A stretch of 64,000 nucleotides of DNA from positions 594,959 to 658,958 of the forward strand of contig NZ_FNSF01000008.1 in assembly GCF_900105455.1 (NCBI RefSeq), read 5' to 3'. The number at the start of each line of letters is the position of its first letter. Positions within the stretch are counted from its first letter, which is position 1. This stretch comes from Tenacibaculum sp. MAR_2009_124 (GTDB lineage Bacteria > Bacteroidota > Bacteroidia > Flavobacteriales > Flavobacteriaceae). The position numbers and the translations under genes are program-made. Shown piece by piece: positions 15,546 to 24,407 of the stretch. The notes under the pieces were generated by a model. That model was given only the letters and a program-made list of their open reading frames with translations, did not search any database and was not told the DNA's origin.

Positions 15546-16631
15546 ATGAAACATCGCTCCTTTTTATTAACATTCAGTTTTATTGGAATTACATTATTTA
15601 AATCTTACAGTCAAGATACAGACTTTGTAGGTTATGCAACCGCATTAATTAAAAAAGATAGTATAATTGAGACAAATTATATTGGCTATTCAAATAAAGA
15701 GAAATCGTTAAAATATAATAGCTCAACAATACAGCCAATAGGTTCTGTCAGTAAAACCGTTATCGGACTTTCTATAATGATTGCTAAAGAAAAAGGCTTA
15801 CTTGATTTAGACGAAGACATACGTAAGTATTTGGACTTCGAATTTGTAAATCCTCATTCAAAAAAAGAAAATAAAATAACATTGCGCCATTTAGCAACAC
15901 ATACATCTGGAATAGTTGATAACGAAAAATCATATGAATCCTCGTATTCTATCGGACTAGAACCAAATATGGAACTTGGTGTTTATCTCAAAGAATATCT
16001 TATAAAAGGAGGCAGTAAATATTCCAAAAAGAATTTTAACAAATCGAGCGCTGGTAGAAAGTACGAATATTCAAATATAGCATCAGGTCTTGCAGCATAT
16101 ATCATTGAAAAAGTTAGTGGAAAACCATTTGATTTATTCACAGAAGAAAACATTTTTAAACCATTGAAAATGCATAATACAGGCTGGTTTTATAAAGATA
16201 TAGAAAAAGAAAACCACGCTATTTTGTATAATGAACAAGACAAAGCATTAGAGCCATATTCTTGCGCTATATATCCTGATGGAAGTCTAAAGACAACAAT
16301 AAGTGACCTTTCAATTTACCTAAAAGAATTAATAAAAGGATTTAACAAAAAATCCAAATTACTTTCTAAAAAATCTTGGGAAGAACTCTTTAAACCAAGT
16401 TTCACGGATAAAATCCAAATAAAAAATATAAATAAAAAAGAACCAAATACTGGAATATTTATGGCACATTTTAAATCTGGAAATATTGGACATACAGGTT
16501 CTGATCTAGGAGTGTCAACGATTATGCTATTTGACCCAAAAACTAAAACAGGAAAAATATTTATGGCCAACGAAGATTTAACTGAAAAAAATGTGGAAAA
16601 ATTTAAGTTAATCTGGAAAAGCATAAAATAA
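15546..16631 (+). CDS. serine beta-lactamase-family hydrolase, secreted
   Basis: A 361-residue protein with a signal peptide (to about residue 22, ending SYSQ). The active-site motifs of the class C beta-lactamase/esterase family are present: SVSK (SxxK) at about 61-64, YSN at about 176-178 and HTG near 319. There is no obvious C-terminal domain. Such proteins hydrolyse esters or D-amino peptides; clinical resistance cannot be inferred. It stands alone between the IS91 element and junction J6 on the same strand as the other cassette-like genes. Confidence 0.85.
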   Translation: MKHRSFLLTFSFIGITLFKSYSQDTDFVGYATALIKKDSIIETNYIGYSNKEKSLKYNSSTIQPIGSVSKTVIGLSIMIAKEKGLLDLDEDIRKYLDFEFVNPHSKKENKITLRHLATHTSGIVDNEKSYESSYSIGLEPNMELGVYLKEYLIKGGSKYSKKNFNKSSAGRKYEYSNIASGLAAYIIEKVSGKPFDLFTEENIFKPLKMHNTGWFYKDIEKENHAILYNEQDKALEPYSCAIYPDGSLKTTISDLSIYLKELIKGFNKKSKLLSKKSWEELFKPSFTDKIQIKNINKKEPNTGIFMAHFKSGNIGHTGSDLGVSTIMLFDPKTKTGKIFMANEDLTEKNVEKFKLIWKSIK

Positions 16632-16640
16632 TATTTACTA

Positions 16641-16767
16641 ATACCGTATAAAATTAATTACTAGCCCAAACTCACTTGCAAAAGTCTTCACTGACTTCCT
16701 ATTTATGATTTATTTGCTAACTTGAATACTTAAAACACGCAACTAATCTTATACAAACCATTAAAAC
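16641..16767. repeat. cassette-junction repeat J6
   Basis: The exact 17-bp blocks ACCGTATAAAATTAATT (16643-16659) and CTTAAAACACGCAACTA (16729-16745) are shared with J2 (11666-11800) at almost the same spacing. The centre is different. Confidence 0.65.
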
Positions 16768-16782
16768 AAAGAAGATTTCAAA

Positions 16783-17598
16783 ATGAACCACAAAATATTT
16801 GAACCACAAGAGGATTTAAAAGAATGGGTTAAATGTTATTGGACATTAGAAATCCCTAAAGAAAAAACACCAAAAATAAATACCATCGTACCAGATGGCT
16901 GTATTAAAATGATTTTTCATTATGGAGATAAATACAAAAACTATAATGACAAAGGTGAAAGTGAATTTGTACCAAGGTGTTTAGTGGTTGGTCAATTGAC
17001 CAAACCATATTTGGTGGAACCAACAGGAAAAACTGCAACTTTCTTTGCTTGCTTTCATCCTAATGGTTATTTACCATTTGCAACCATTCCAATAAAGGAA
17101 ATGGAAAACAAAGTAATTTCATTCGAAAAATTATTTGGAAAAGAAGGAGTAGAAATAGGCCAGAAAATCCTAAATGCAAATTCAACTTCTGAAAGAATAT
17201 CCCTTATTGAAGGTTTTCTATTTAAAAAATTGGCTAATACTAAAACCATCGACGAAATAGTAAAATCGACAGTTGAAACAATTTTAACAGCAAATGGGCA
17301 ATTCTCAGTAAATGAACTATCAGAGCAAAATAATATTAATCGTAGACAATTAACTCGTAAATTCTCATCAATAATAGGTTTAAGCCCTAAACAACTTTCA
17401 AAAACTATAAGAATTCAAAATACATTAAAAACATTATTAACACAAGAGGTTAAAAGTTTAACCGACTTAGCTTACGAAAACGAATACTTTGACCAAGCCC
17501 ATTTCATAAAAGACTTTAAAGAATTTACAGGACTTACGCCTAAAGAATTTTATGGAGATGACTTAAAGATGTCTTTGATTTTTGACAGCAAAGATTAG
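16783..17598 (+). CDS. AraC-family transcriptional regulator
   Basis: A 271-residue regulator. The N-terminal domain (about 1-150, DCWTLE-like start KCYWTLEIPKE, then VPDGCIKMIFHYG) is of the DUF6597 type. The C-terminal AraC domain (about 165-262) has two helix-turn-helix units, with NINRRQLTRKFSSIIGLSPK and DQAHFIKDFKEFTGLTPKEF marking the second. It sits 86 bases upstream of a VOC-family gene with no palindromic junction between, so the two form a regulator/enzyme unit. The ligand is unknown. Confidence 0.88.
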   Translation: MNHKIFEPQEDLKEWVKCYWTLEIPKEKTPKINTIVPDGCIKMIFHYGDKYKNYNDKGESEFVPRCLVVGQLTKPYLVEPTGKTATFFACFHPNGYLPFATIPIKEMENKVISFEKLFGKEGVEIGQKILNANSTSERISLIEGFLFKKLANTKTIDEIVKSTVETILTANGQFSVNELSEQNNINRRQLTRKFSSIIGLSPKQLSKTIRIQNTLKTLLTQEVKSLTDLAYENEYFDQAHFIKDFKEFTGLTPKEFYGDDLKMSLIFDSKD

Positions 17599-17684
17599 AC
17601 TTGTCCCATTTTTACAATTTTACAACTAAAACTCATAGCATATTTGTATTGCATTAACGCAATAAAACTATAAAAGCAAATAAA

Positions 17685-18059
17685 ATGAAAAACGTAAATC
17701 CTGTAAACTGGTTCGACATCAATGTATCAAATTTAAACAATGCAAAAGAATTTTATGAAACTGTTTTCAATATCAAATTGGTTGACTTTCCAATAGAATT
17801 CGGAAAACAGTCTGGTTTTCCATTTGACCCTAAAGGGTTAAATATTACTGGCGCCTTAGTAGAAAAAGAAGAATTTATACCGAACAGCAACAATACAATC
17901 ATCTATTTTGAATCGAAAGATTGCACAACTGAAGAAAATTTAGTTGAAAAGGCTGGAGGAAAAATTATTAGACCGAAAATGTCTATTGGAGAGTTTGGTT
18001 TTGTATCGATTTTAATGGATACGGACGGAAATACAGTAGGACTTCACTCAAGGGAATAA
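17685..18059 (+). CDS. VOC (glyoxalase/dioxygenase) family protein
   Basis: A 124-residue single-domain protein. The opening (NPVNWFDINVSNLNNAKEFY) and the closing GFVSILMDTDGNTVGLHS are typical of the vicinal oxygen chelate fold, including the conserved Asp-Gly-Asn turn. The usual metal ligands are only partly evident, so catalysis is uncertain. It is downstream of an AraC regulator that may control it. Its 3' end is followed by junction J8. Confidence 0.85.
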   Translation: MKNVNPVNWFDINVSNLNNAKEFYETVFNIKLVDFPIEFGKQSGFPFDPKGLNITGALVEKEEFIPNSNNTIIYFESKDCTTEENLVEKAGGKIIRPKMSIGEFGFVSILMDTDGNTVGLHSRE

Positions 18060-18079
18060 TTTATTGAGACAAAATACGA

Positions 18080-18216
18080 ATGTACAACAATACACAAAAG
18101 CAATAGCGGTTTAAGCCTTAACTTGAACCGTTTTCGTATTTAATTAGGTATATTACTTGCCGAAAAGTAGCTGCGTTTTATCTGACTTACTCTTATCATA
18201 ACCGCAGTCAACAATA
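18080..18216. repeat. cassette-junction repeat J8
   Basis: Begins TGTACAACAATACAC...AGCAATAGCGG, resembling J1 and J11 left arms (ATAGCAG, ATAGCGG). It carries internal hairpins (AGCGGTTTAAG/CTTGAACCGTT) and ends GCAGTCAAC, which runs into the direct repeat at 18203. Confidence 0.5.
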
Positions 18217-18264
18217 TGAAAAAACAGAGAATAAACGAAAAGATCAAATGACAACAGACTTTGA
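18203..18264. repeat. 62-bp direct repeat, copy 1
   Basis: Begins CGCAGTCAACAATATGA and covers the upstream region and first six codons of the LytTR gene. The second copy lies at 20366-20427 with two mismatches. Confidence 0.85.
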
Positions 18265-19102
18265 ATTGAAAAAAAATATTTCAAACTTGTTATCTCAAGC
18301 ATATCCATTTTATTACCAAGGAAAAGAACTAAGGTCAATAACAGTATTATTGTTCTTAATGACCCTATTATTCGGTTATTTCTTTGAGCCCTTTGAAGTT
18401 TATCAACCTGAACATAAAATGGGGTATTTTTGGATTACTTTGATACATTCATGTACTCCTGTTTTCATTGTTTTTGTATTTCTCTCTTTAAAAACATCCC
18501 AAAGTTCAAAAGAAAATTGGACCATAAAAAAAGAAATACTTTTAATAGCTTTTTTTTTGCTTTTTGTAGGTGTTGTACAATTTCTAATTAGAGATATTAT
18601 TTATGACAATCCAAATAATTGGTCCCTGCGATATTTTTATGAAGAAATACGAAACACCTTTCTAGTCGGAATTTTATTTGCGTTTATTTTAGTTCCCATA
18701 AATTATCACAGATTAAACACTAAAAATAGTCGAAATGCATATGCATTTAACACTTCAAAAACCATTACTAGTATCTCTAATAAAAATCCATCCCATATAA
18801 ATGAATTGGGTATTGATCCACAAACTATTTTATATGCAAAAGCTGATGGTAATTACATAGAATTGTTTTTAAGCGATGGTGATAAAATATTAAAAAGATT
18901 AACCATGAAAAGCTTGGAAAATATATTAAAATCTTATCCTAACTATATAAAAACACATCGCTCTTATATCGTTAATATTAACCAAATTGATACTGTTACT
19001 GGTAATGCTCAAGGCTATAAATTGCAACTTAAAAATTGTTCTAATATCATTCCTGTTTCAAGAAATATGATTTCAAAATTTAATAAAAAGATGAATTCTT
19101 AA
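18248..19102 (+). CDS. membrane-bound LytTR-domain regulator
   Basis: A 284-residue protein with four predicted spans in the first half (about 32-48, 66-84, 98-116, 136-154) and a C-terminal LytTR DNA-binding domain (about 190-283: ILYAKADGNYIELFL, NYIKTHRSYIVNI, IIPVSRNMISKF). Such membrane-anchored LytTR proteins act as one-component regulators in Bacteroidetes. It begins inside a 62-bp direct repeat and lies upstream of an acyltransferase gene on the same strand. Signal and targets are unknown. Confidence 0.85.
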   Translation: MTTDFELKKNISNLLSQAYPFYYQGKELRSITVLLFLMTLLFGYFFEPFEVYQPEHKMGYFWITLIHSCTPVFIVFVFLSLKTSQSSKENWTIKKEILLIAFFLLFVGVVQFLIRDIIYDNPNNWSLRYFYEEIRNTFLVGILFAFILVPINYHRLNTKNSRNAYAFNTSKTITSISNKNPSHINELGIDPQTILYAKADGNYIELFLSDGDKILKRLTMKSLENILKSYPNYIKTHRSYIVNINQIDTVTGNAQGYKLQLKNCSNIIPVSRNMISKFNKKMNS

Positions 19103-19198
19103 AGAACATCTTGCTACTTGTCACAATAGTTTGTCTGTCGTCACATTAAAAAAAACACCATATTTTTTCTACATAGTTTTGGTTAAAAAATATATTTG

Positions 19199-20431
19199 AT
19201 GCGTAGACACGATTTAGATTGGTTAAGAGTACTAGTATTTGGATTACTTATTTTTTACCATGTGGGAATGTTCTTTGTTCCTTGGAAATTTCATTTAAAA
19301 AATAATATTATATATGATTGGTTAGTGTATCCTATGTGGTTTCTTAATCAATGGAGACTCCCTATTTTATTTGTTATTTCAGGAATGGGTACCTATTATG
19401 CTTTACAAAATAAAACAGGAACTCAATTTACTTTAGAGCGTATTAAAAGATTAGGACTACCACTAATCTTCGGAATGATTTGTATTATTTCTCCTCAAAT
19501 ATATTTTGAGAGATTAGATAAAAACGAATTTAACGGAAACTATTTTGATTTTTGGCCTAGTCAATTGTTTAATGGAATTTATCCTGAAGGTAATTTTAGC
19601 TGGCATCATTTATGGTTTTTGCCTTATCTGCTAGTTTTCTCAATTATATTAACTCCTTTATTCTTATATCTAAAAAATCATCCTAACAATAAATTTATTT
19701 CTTGGATAAAAAGAATAACGATTAAACCTGCAGGATTATACTTCTTTATTATTCCTTTATACCTAATTGAAGCGTTCATTGAACCTTTTTTTCCAGTTAC
19801 TCACAACTTAATAAATGACTGGTTCACTTTTATAAATTACATTACATTATTTTTCTTTGGATTTCTCTTAATTTCTATACAAAACACCTTTTGGAATACT
19901 ACTGTAAAATATCGAAATTACTTTTTAATTACAGGAATACTAAGCTTTAGTATTATGCTTTTTATTACACACCAATATAAAGATTCAATTATTAGACATT
20001 TTATTGAGGCCTTCTTAAAAGTGATGAACTTATGGTCCTGGATACTTGCTTTATTTGGATTTTCTGCCAAACATTTAAATAGAAAAAGTACTATATTAAA
20101 TTATGCCAACGAAGCAGTTTACCCATTCTACATTTTACATCAAACCATCATGATTGTAATTGCCTATTACCTAATAGAATTAGATTGGTCGTTAGCTCTA
20201 AAATCTTCAATAATGATTATAGGTACTTTCGTTATATCATGGTTTTTTTATGAATTTTTAATTCGTCGTCGGAAATATATCAGACCTCTTTTTGGACTGA
20301 AGAAGAGGGAAAGGAGAACCAATTTAAAAAAAGATGAAGCACTAACGGACAACACAAAGTTAAAACGCAGTCAACAATATGAAGAAACAGAGAATAAACG
20401 AAAAGATCAAATGACAACAGACTTTAAATAA
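19199..20431 (+). CDS. acyltransferase 3 family membrane protein
   Basis: A 410-residue polytopic protein (about ten spans). It starts RRHDLDWLRVLVFGLLIFYH, the hallmark of the acyltransferase-3 / OpgC-like family, with the conserved Asp-x-x-Arg and a later Trp-Arg-Leu-Pro-Ile-Leu-Phe segment. It is likely to O-acylate a surface glycan or glucan. The last 35 residues are hydrophilic and unlike the family: this tail reads through a collapsed junction into the second direct-repeat copy (20366-20427). ATG at 19199 is preferred over the TTG just before it. Confidence 0.85.
   Translation: MRRHDLDWLRVLVFGLLIFYHVGMFFVPWKFHLKNNIIYDWLVYPMWFLNQWRLPILFVISGMGTYYALQNKTGTQFTLERIKRLGLPLIFGMICIISPQIYFERLDKNEFNGNYFDFWPSQLFNGIYPEGNFSWHHLWFLPYLLVFSIILTPLFLYLKNHPNNKFISWIKRITIKPAGLYFFIIPLYLIEAFIEPFFPVTHNLINDWFTFINYITLFFFGFLLISIQNTFWNTTVKYRNYFLITGILSFSIMLFITHQYKDSIIRHFIEAFLKVMNLWSWILALFGFSAKHLNRKSTILNYANEAVYPFYILHQTIMIVIAYYLIELDWSLALKSSIMIIGTFVISWFFYEFLIRRRKYIRPLFGLKKRERRTNLKKDEALTDNTKLKRSQQYEETENKRKDQMTTDFK
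20366..20427. repeat. 62-bp direct repeat, copy 2
   Basis: Near-identical to 18203-18264. It lies inside the 3' end of the acyltransferase frame and still contains the first codons of the LytTR gene (MTTDF) before a stop. Confidence 0.85.
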
Positions 20432-20528
20432 CATAAACAGTTAAAAGAAAATTTAAAAAATACCTTTACTAGAAAAGAGAACGCCCCTAGAAAAGGAAAT
20501 AATTAACAAAAACATACTTCAATTAGAA

Positions 20529-20834
20529 ATGGATGGTACTGAAAAGCTATATAATTATCTGACTTCAGAATTACCAAATCAAGTCGATTTTAAAGATTTA
20601 TATAATTTTTGTTTTTCTCTGTTTTGTACTCTAGACATTTTACCTGAAAAACTGAGATCTTTAAAAATAACTACAGATGTTTTAGCTCTAACTGTTATGA
20701 AAATATCTAAATCAAAAAACATTCGGGAATATTCAAATAAAAGCGACTGGATTGAACAAATTGAGGGGTTTTTAAAGTTTGAAAATAATTATCCGAATCA
20801 CGAAAATGCACGAATATTATTAGAAACGAATTAA
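20529..20834 (+). CDS. hypothetical protein, possibly 5'-truncated
   Basis: A 101-residue acidic helical protein, unrecognised. The same frame is open for about 26 codons upstream of the ATG, back to a TAA near 20450, and translates to protein-like sequence (TPLEKEIINKNILQLE). That suggests the ATG is internal and the true start was lost, or that a non-ATG start is used. It lies just after the second direct repeat, so truncation during a rearrangement is plausible. No domain is identified. Confidence 0.5.
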   Translation: MDGTEKLYNYLTSELPNQVDFKDLYNFCFSLFCTLDILPEKLRSLKITTDVLALTVMKISKSKNIREYSNKSDWIEQIEGFLKFENNYPNHENARILLETN

Positions 20835-20986
20835 AAAAGACTATAGCCAACGATGGCTACTATTGAGCAAGCCCTTAATTTTACAAGAATCAACTAATCT
20901 TTAAGAGTTTTAACGAGTTTTCTTTTTAATAAATTAGTAGCTTACGCAAAACCGTCGTAGCGAATAAAAAAAACACGTAACATTTA

Positions 20987-21721
20987 ATGAAAAAAATACT
21001 GATAACTGGAGGGTTCGGAAAAATAGCAAAATATTTTATCCAAAACTTCGAACATAAATACGAGATAACTGTTGTAGATATTATAACAAGTAATGGGATT
21101 TTCTCAGACAACGTTCGAGTTGAAAAAGCGAATTTAACAGACTTCTCAATCTGCTCAAAACTATGCGAAGGAATTGATACAGTAATCCATTTAGCCGGAA
21201 TAGTAGACCCTGTTTCAGAATCGGACGATATTCTGGATACGAACATAAAAATAACTCAAAACATATTTAAAGCAGCTGTAAAAGCAAAATGTAAAAGGCT
21301 AATTTTCGCCAGTAGCGCCCAAACCATCGAAAGTTATCCGACCGATATTCAAGTGAACAAAAATATGCTCGTAAAACCAAAAAATATTTACGGAGTTTCA
21401 AAATGTTTTGGAGAAGCTTTAGCCGCTTATTATTCTTATAATAGAGGTATTTCAGCAATTTGCTTACGAATTGGAGCCTACGAATTTCCAGAAGACTTCA
21501 CCGAAATGAATGCAAGAGATTTAAGTGCTTTTTTACATCCAGACGACTTTAATCAGTTATTGATTGGATGTATTGAAACAAAAAATTTACAATATGAAGT
21601 TCTGAATGCAATTTCAGAAAACAGATATAAACGCTTAGACATATCGGAGTCTAAAGAAAAAGTTGGATACCGACCAAAAGCCGATGCGTTTGAGTTGTTT
21701 AAACTATCAAAGGAAGGGTAA
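20987..21721 (+). CDS. NAD-dependent epimerase/dehydratase family protein
   Basis: A 244-residue short-chain (extended SDR) enzyme. The Rossmann motif is ITGGFGKIAKY at 5-15 and an HLAG string lies near 70 (VIHLAGIVDP). The active-site Tyr/Lys pair YGVSK is at about 136-140, preceded by a Ser-rich strand (LIFASSAQT). Length and motifs are complete for NAD-dependent sugar-nucleotide or uronate-type enzymes. The substrate cannot be told. It is preceded by a 150-base gap containing a GCCA-AC-GATGGC palindrome. Confidence 0.88.
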   Translation: MKKILITGGFGKIAKYFIQNFEHKYEITVVDIITSNGIFSDNVRVEKANLTDFSICSKLCEGIDTVIHLAGIVDPVSESDDILDTNIKITQNIFKAAVKAKCKRLIFASSAQTIESYPTDIQVNKNMLVKPKNIYGVSKCFGEALAAYYSYNRGISAICLRIGAYEFPEDFTEMNARDLSAFLHPDDFNQLLIGCIETKNLQYEVLNAISENRYKRLDISESKEKVGYRPKADAFELFKLSKEG

Positions 21722-21765
21722 ACTGCAAGAAAAGGTTACCAGCAAGCCAACCAAAAACATCTAAC

Positions 21766-22350
21766 TTGAAAATTAAACAGAATTATTTAAAAGGCAAATC
21801 CGTTTTCATAGTTTCATTACTTGTAATAGGAGTTACAATTCTAACTATTTATCTTACTGGAATCAACTACAACCGAAGTCTGACATCCAATCTATACTTG
21901 TCTTTAGGAATTATAGCAATATCACTATTTCTATTTATGACTTATGGTCTTTATAAAGGAATTGGATTAATTGACAATTCCCCAAAGTTTCGGTGGTTTA
22001 AACAAGGAGATTTAATAGGAAATGTTTCACCAGCACTCGACGCACCTTCAATTGATATTGGAGATGGAATTGGCGGATTAATTGCATCAATTTTCTTGTG
22101 GATAGGAATGACCATTTTTATAATTGTTTCACTAGTTATTTTGGAAGCTATTTTCTGGTTTTCATTTTTCATCATGTTAACAATGTTATATTGGATTTTT
22201 TTCAGAGCACTAAAATTTGTTTTTAACAAATCAAAAAACACAAAAGGAAATCTTGGAGTTTCAGTAGCTTATTCACTGACTTATACTCTACTCTATGTTA
22301 GTTGGATTTTCGGAATCGTATATCTGACTGATATAATAAGTAAGGGCTAA
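21766..22350 (+). CDS. hypothetical multi-span membrane protein
   Basis: A 194-residue protein with a TTG start at 21766 (no ATG gives the full first span). Four or five spans are predicted: about 12-30, 41-60, 104-130, 135-150 and 170-188. The middle loop contains KQGDLIGNVSPALD. The family is not recognised. It starts 45 bases after the epimerase stop, so co-transcription is possible. A terminator follows at 22424. Confidence 0.65.
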   Translation: MKIKQNYLKGKSVFIVSLLVIGVTILTIYLTGINYNRSLTSNLYLSLGIIAISLFLFMTYGLYKGIGLIDNSPKFRWFKQGDLIGNVSPALDAPSIDIGDGIGGLIASIFLWIGMTIFIIVSLVILEAIFWFSFFIMLTMLYWIFFRALKFVFNKSKNTKGNLGVSVAYSLTYTLLYVSWIFGIVYLTDIISKG

Positions 22351-22423
22351 TATGATATATTACTAATTCCAATTGAGTTTTCACTCTCAATTAAACCTTA
22401 TCGATTATCTTTAGGACACAATG

Positions 22424-22445
22424 AAAAAGGACTCATGTCCTTTTT
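22424..22445 (+). terminator. Rho-independent terminator
   Basis: AAAAAGGAC, TCAT loop, GTCCTTTTT. It lies 74 bases after the stop of the 194-residue membrane protein. Confidence 0.7.
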
Positions 22446-22481
22446 CTACAAAAATCGTGTATAAACTTATTTGCAAATAGA

Positions 22482-22949
22482 ATGAATATCAGACCTTACA
22501 AGAAAAAAGACCATGCCGCCTGTATGGGAATAATTAAGAGTAATACTCCAGAATTTTTCGCAATGGACGAGGTTCCTCTTTTTGAAGAATGGTTAATTGC
22601 ACAAGAAAAAGGATTATTAGCTCACGACGTTTCTGAAAAAGAATATTACTTTGTCCTAGAAGAAGACGACAATGTTCTAGGCTGTGCAGGATACCTACTT
22701 GTAAAAAACTCTAACGAAATATTTCTTTCATGGGGAATGGTTAACCGAAAATTCCAGAAATTAGGCTATGGTAAAAAGTTACTAGAATATAGATTCAAGT
22801 CTATTTCCCAAAACTACCCAGATAAGAAGATAGCTCTAGCCACAACACAAGACATTGCTCCATTTTTCGAGAAATACGGTTTTAAAACAACAAACATAAA
22901 GCCTAAATTCTATTCCGAATCTTTGGATCGCTATGAAATGGAAAAATAA
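22482..22949 (+). CDS. GNAT-family N-acetyltransferase
   Basis: A 155-residue single-domain protein. It begins NIRPYKKKDHAACMGII, typical of the GNAT first strand and helix. A central strand (YYFVLEEDDNVLGCAGYLLV) and the acetyl-CoA loop (RKFQKLGYGKKLLEYRFK, matching Q/R-x-x-G-x-G/A) follow, then FFEKYGFKTT near the end. The frame is complete. The substrate is unknown. It has its own upstream gap with a terminator and no partner gene. Confidence 0.9.
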   Translation: MNIRPYKKKDHAACMGIIKSNTPEFFAMDEVPLFEEWLIAQEKGLLAHDVSEKEYYFVLEEDDNVLGCAGYLLVKNSNEIFLSWGMVNRKFQKLGYGKKLLEYRFKSISQNYPDKKIALATTQDIAPFFEKYGFKTTNIKPKFYSESLDRYEMEK

Positions 22950-23085
22950 TAAACTACTAACAAGATCATCTAAACCACTCTAAAACATAGACTCAGATAT
23001 AAATCATTGTACTACACTAGCCAAAAATCAACTAAAAATAAAAACTATAACATAAAAAAACAGTAGAAAACTCGCTCTCAATCGA

Positions 23086-23129
23086 ATGTATGATGTATGA
23101 TGTATGATGTATGATGTATGATGTATGAT
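23086..23129. repeat. 7-bp tandem repeat (TATGATG)n
   Basis: Five exact TATGATG units at 23089-23123 plus partial units on both sides. The repeat supplies an ATG in every frame and abuts the start codon at 23125. The unit length is not a multiple of three. Confidence 0.9.
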
Positions 23130-23313
23130 AATATTAAAAATATCTCAAGAAATTTCCGAAACTATTGTAGAAGAAGGTAATATTTTAAAATTTCAGGCTG
23201 AATTGAACAGAAAACGAGCTGAAGCAGAAATGAACGAACTAAATGCAAAAATCAGTCAAGAACTAGCCATTGCTGAAAGAATTAAACATTTGCTGATTCT
23301 AATAAAAAACTAA
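23125..23313 (+). CDS. 62-residue helical protein after a heptanucleotide repeat
   Basis: Starts at the last ATG of the TATGATG repeat. The product is almost entirely helical and charged (LKFQAELNRKRAEAEMNELN, then ISQELAIAERI), so it may form a coiled coil. No family is recognised. It ends 6 bases before the YdjM-like gene, so the two are likely coupled. Changes in repeat number would alter leader spacing and upstream ATGs but not the frame from 23125. Confidence 0.5.
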   Translation: MIILKISQEISETIVEEGNILKFQAELNRKRAEAEMNELNAKISQELAIAERIKHLLILIKN

Positions 23314-23319
23314 CCTAAT

Positions 23320-24339
23320 ATGGATTCTCTAACTCAAATTGTACTTGGAGCAGCAACCGCCGAAGCAACTATAGGTCATAAGATTGGCAACAAAGCTTTA
23401 TTGCTTGGAGCGATAGCCGGAACCATTCCTGATTTAGACGTATTCGCCAGTCCGTTTTTAAGTGATGTAGGAGAGTTGATTTTTCATCGTAGCTTTAGTC
23501 ATTCGTTAGTATTCGTTCTCTTTGGAGGATGGCTTTTCGCCTATGCCTCTTGGAAAATTTTTAAATGGAAAAAGCTTGATTTTAGAGACTTATTTCTTGT
23601 GTTTTCACTTTGCTTTCTCACTCATATTTTATTGGACACTTGCACCACTTGGGGAACACAGTTGCTATGGCCGTTTACTACGTATGGCTATGCACTCTAT
23701 AACGTATCAGTAGTAGATCCTTTTTACACTGTTCCTTTTCTCCTTATACTAATCATTCTACTCTTTCTTAAAAAAGAAAACCCTTGGAGAATTAGACTCA
23801 ATTGGTTCGGTATTATTTTAAGTACTTCTTATTTATGTACTGGCTTATTTCTCCAAAGTAAAGCGAGCTCTATATTTAAAGAGCAACTGGAAAAACAAGG
23901 AATTCAAATAGAGAAAATGATTACCAAAACCACTCCCTTTAACATCATCCTATGGAGTTGTTCAGCAAAAACTTCCGAAGGCTATTACACTGGTTTTTAT
24001 TCCTTCTTTGATAGAGACAATCAAATAGATTTTGCCTTTGAACCTACCAACACTGAATTATTAAAGCCTTACTTGAAGAATTCAGAAGTACAAACTCTTA
24101 TAAAAGTGACCAAAGGTTATTATTCCATAGAAACTATGGATGACGGTATATTGATGAATGATTTAAGGTTTGGAAAATTTAATGGTTGGCAAGGTAATGA
24201 AAAAGGAGAATATGTATTTAAATACACTATAAAACCATTAGACAATGGAAGTATTAATATCAAACAAATAAGCTATCGAAAACCTGTAGACAAGACTTAT
24301 GTAAAAGCTTACATCGATAGAATCTCGGGGGTAAAATAA
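23320..24339 (+). CDS. YdjM-family membrane metal-dependent hydrolase
   Basis: A 339-residue protein. It begins MDSLTQIVLGAATAEATIGH and continues IPDLDVF and HRSFSHSL, the conserved His/Asp motifs of the YdjM family (inner-membrane putative metal hydrolases, PF04307). Four or five spans occupy the first 190 residues. A soluble C-terminal domain follows. In E. coli the family member is LexA-regulated; that is family knowledge only. It is 6 bases downstream of the 62-residue gene. Confidence 0.85.
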   Translation: MDSLTQIVLGAATAEATIGHKIGNKALLLGAIAGTIPDLDVFASPFLSDVGELIFHRSFSHSLVFVLFGGWLFAYASWKIFKWKKLDFRDLFLVFSLCFLTHILLDTCTTWGTQLLWPFTTYGYALYNVSVVDPFYTVPFLLILIILLFLKKENPWRIRLNWFGIILSTSYLCTGLFLQSKASSIFKEQLEKQGIQIEKMITKTTPFNIILWSCSAKTSEGYYTGFYSFFDRDNQIDFAFEPTNTELLKPYLKNSEVQTLIKVTKGYYSIETMDDGILMNDLRFGKFNGWQGNEKGEYVFKYTIKPLDNGSINIKQISYRKPVDKTYVKAYIDRISGVK

Positions 24340-24407
24340 CAAAAACGAAGCAATCTACTAGTTCCTAAAGAAATAAGTATCTTTAACTGGATATAAATAT
24401 TCTAAAA

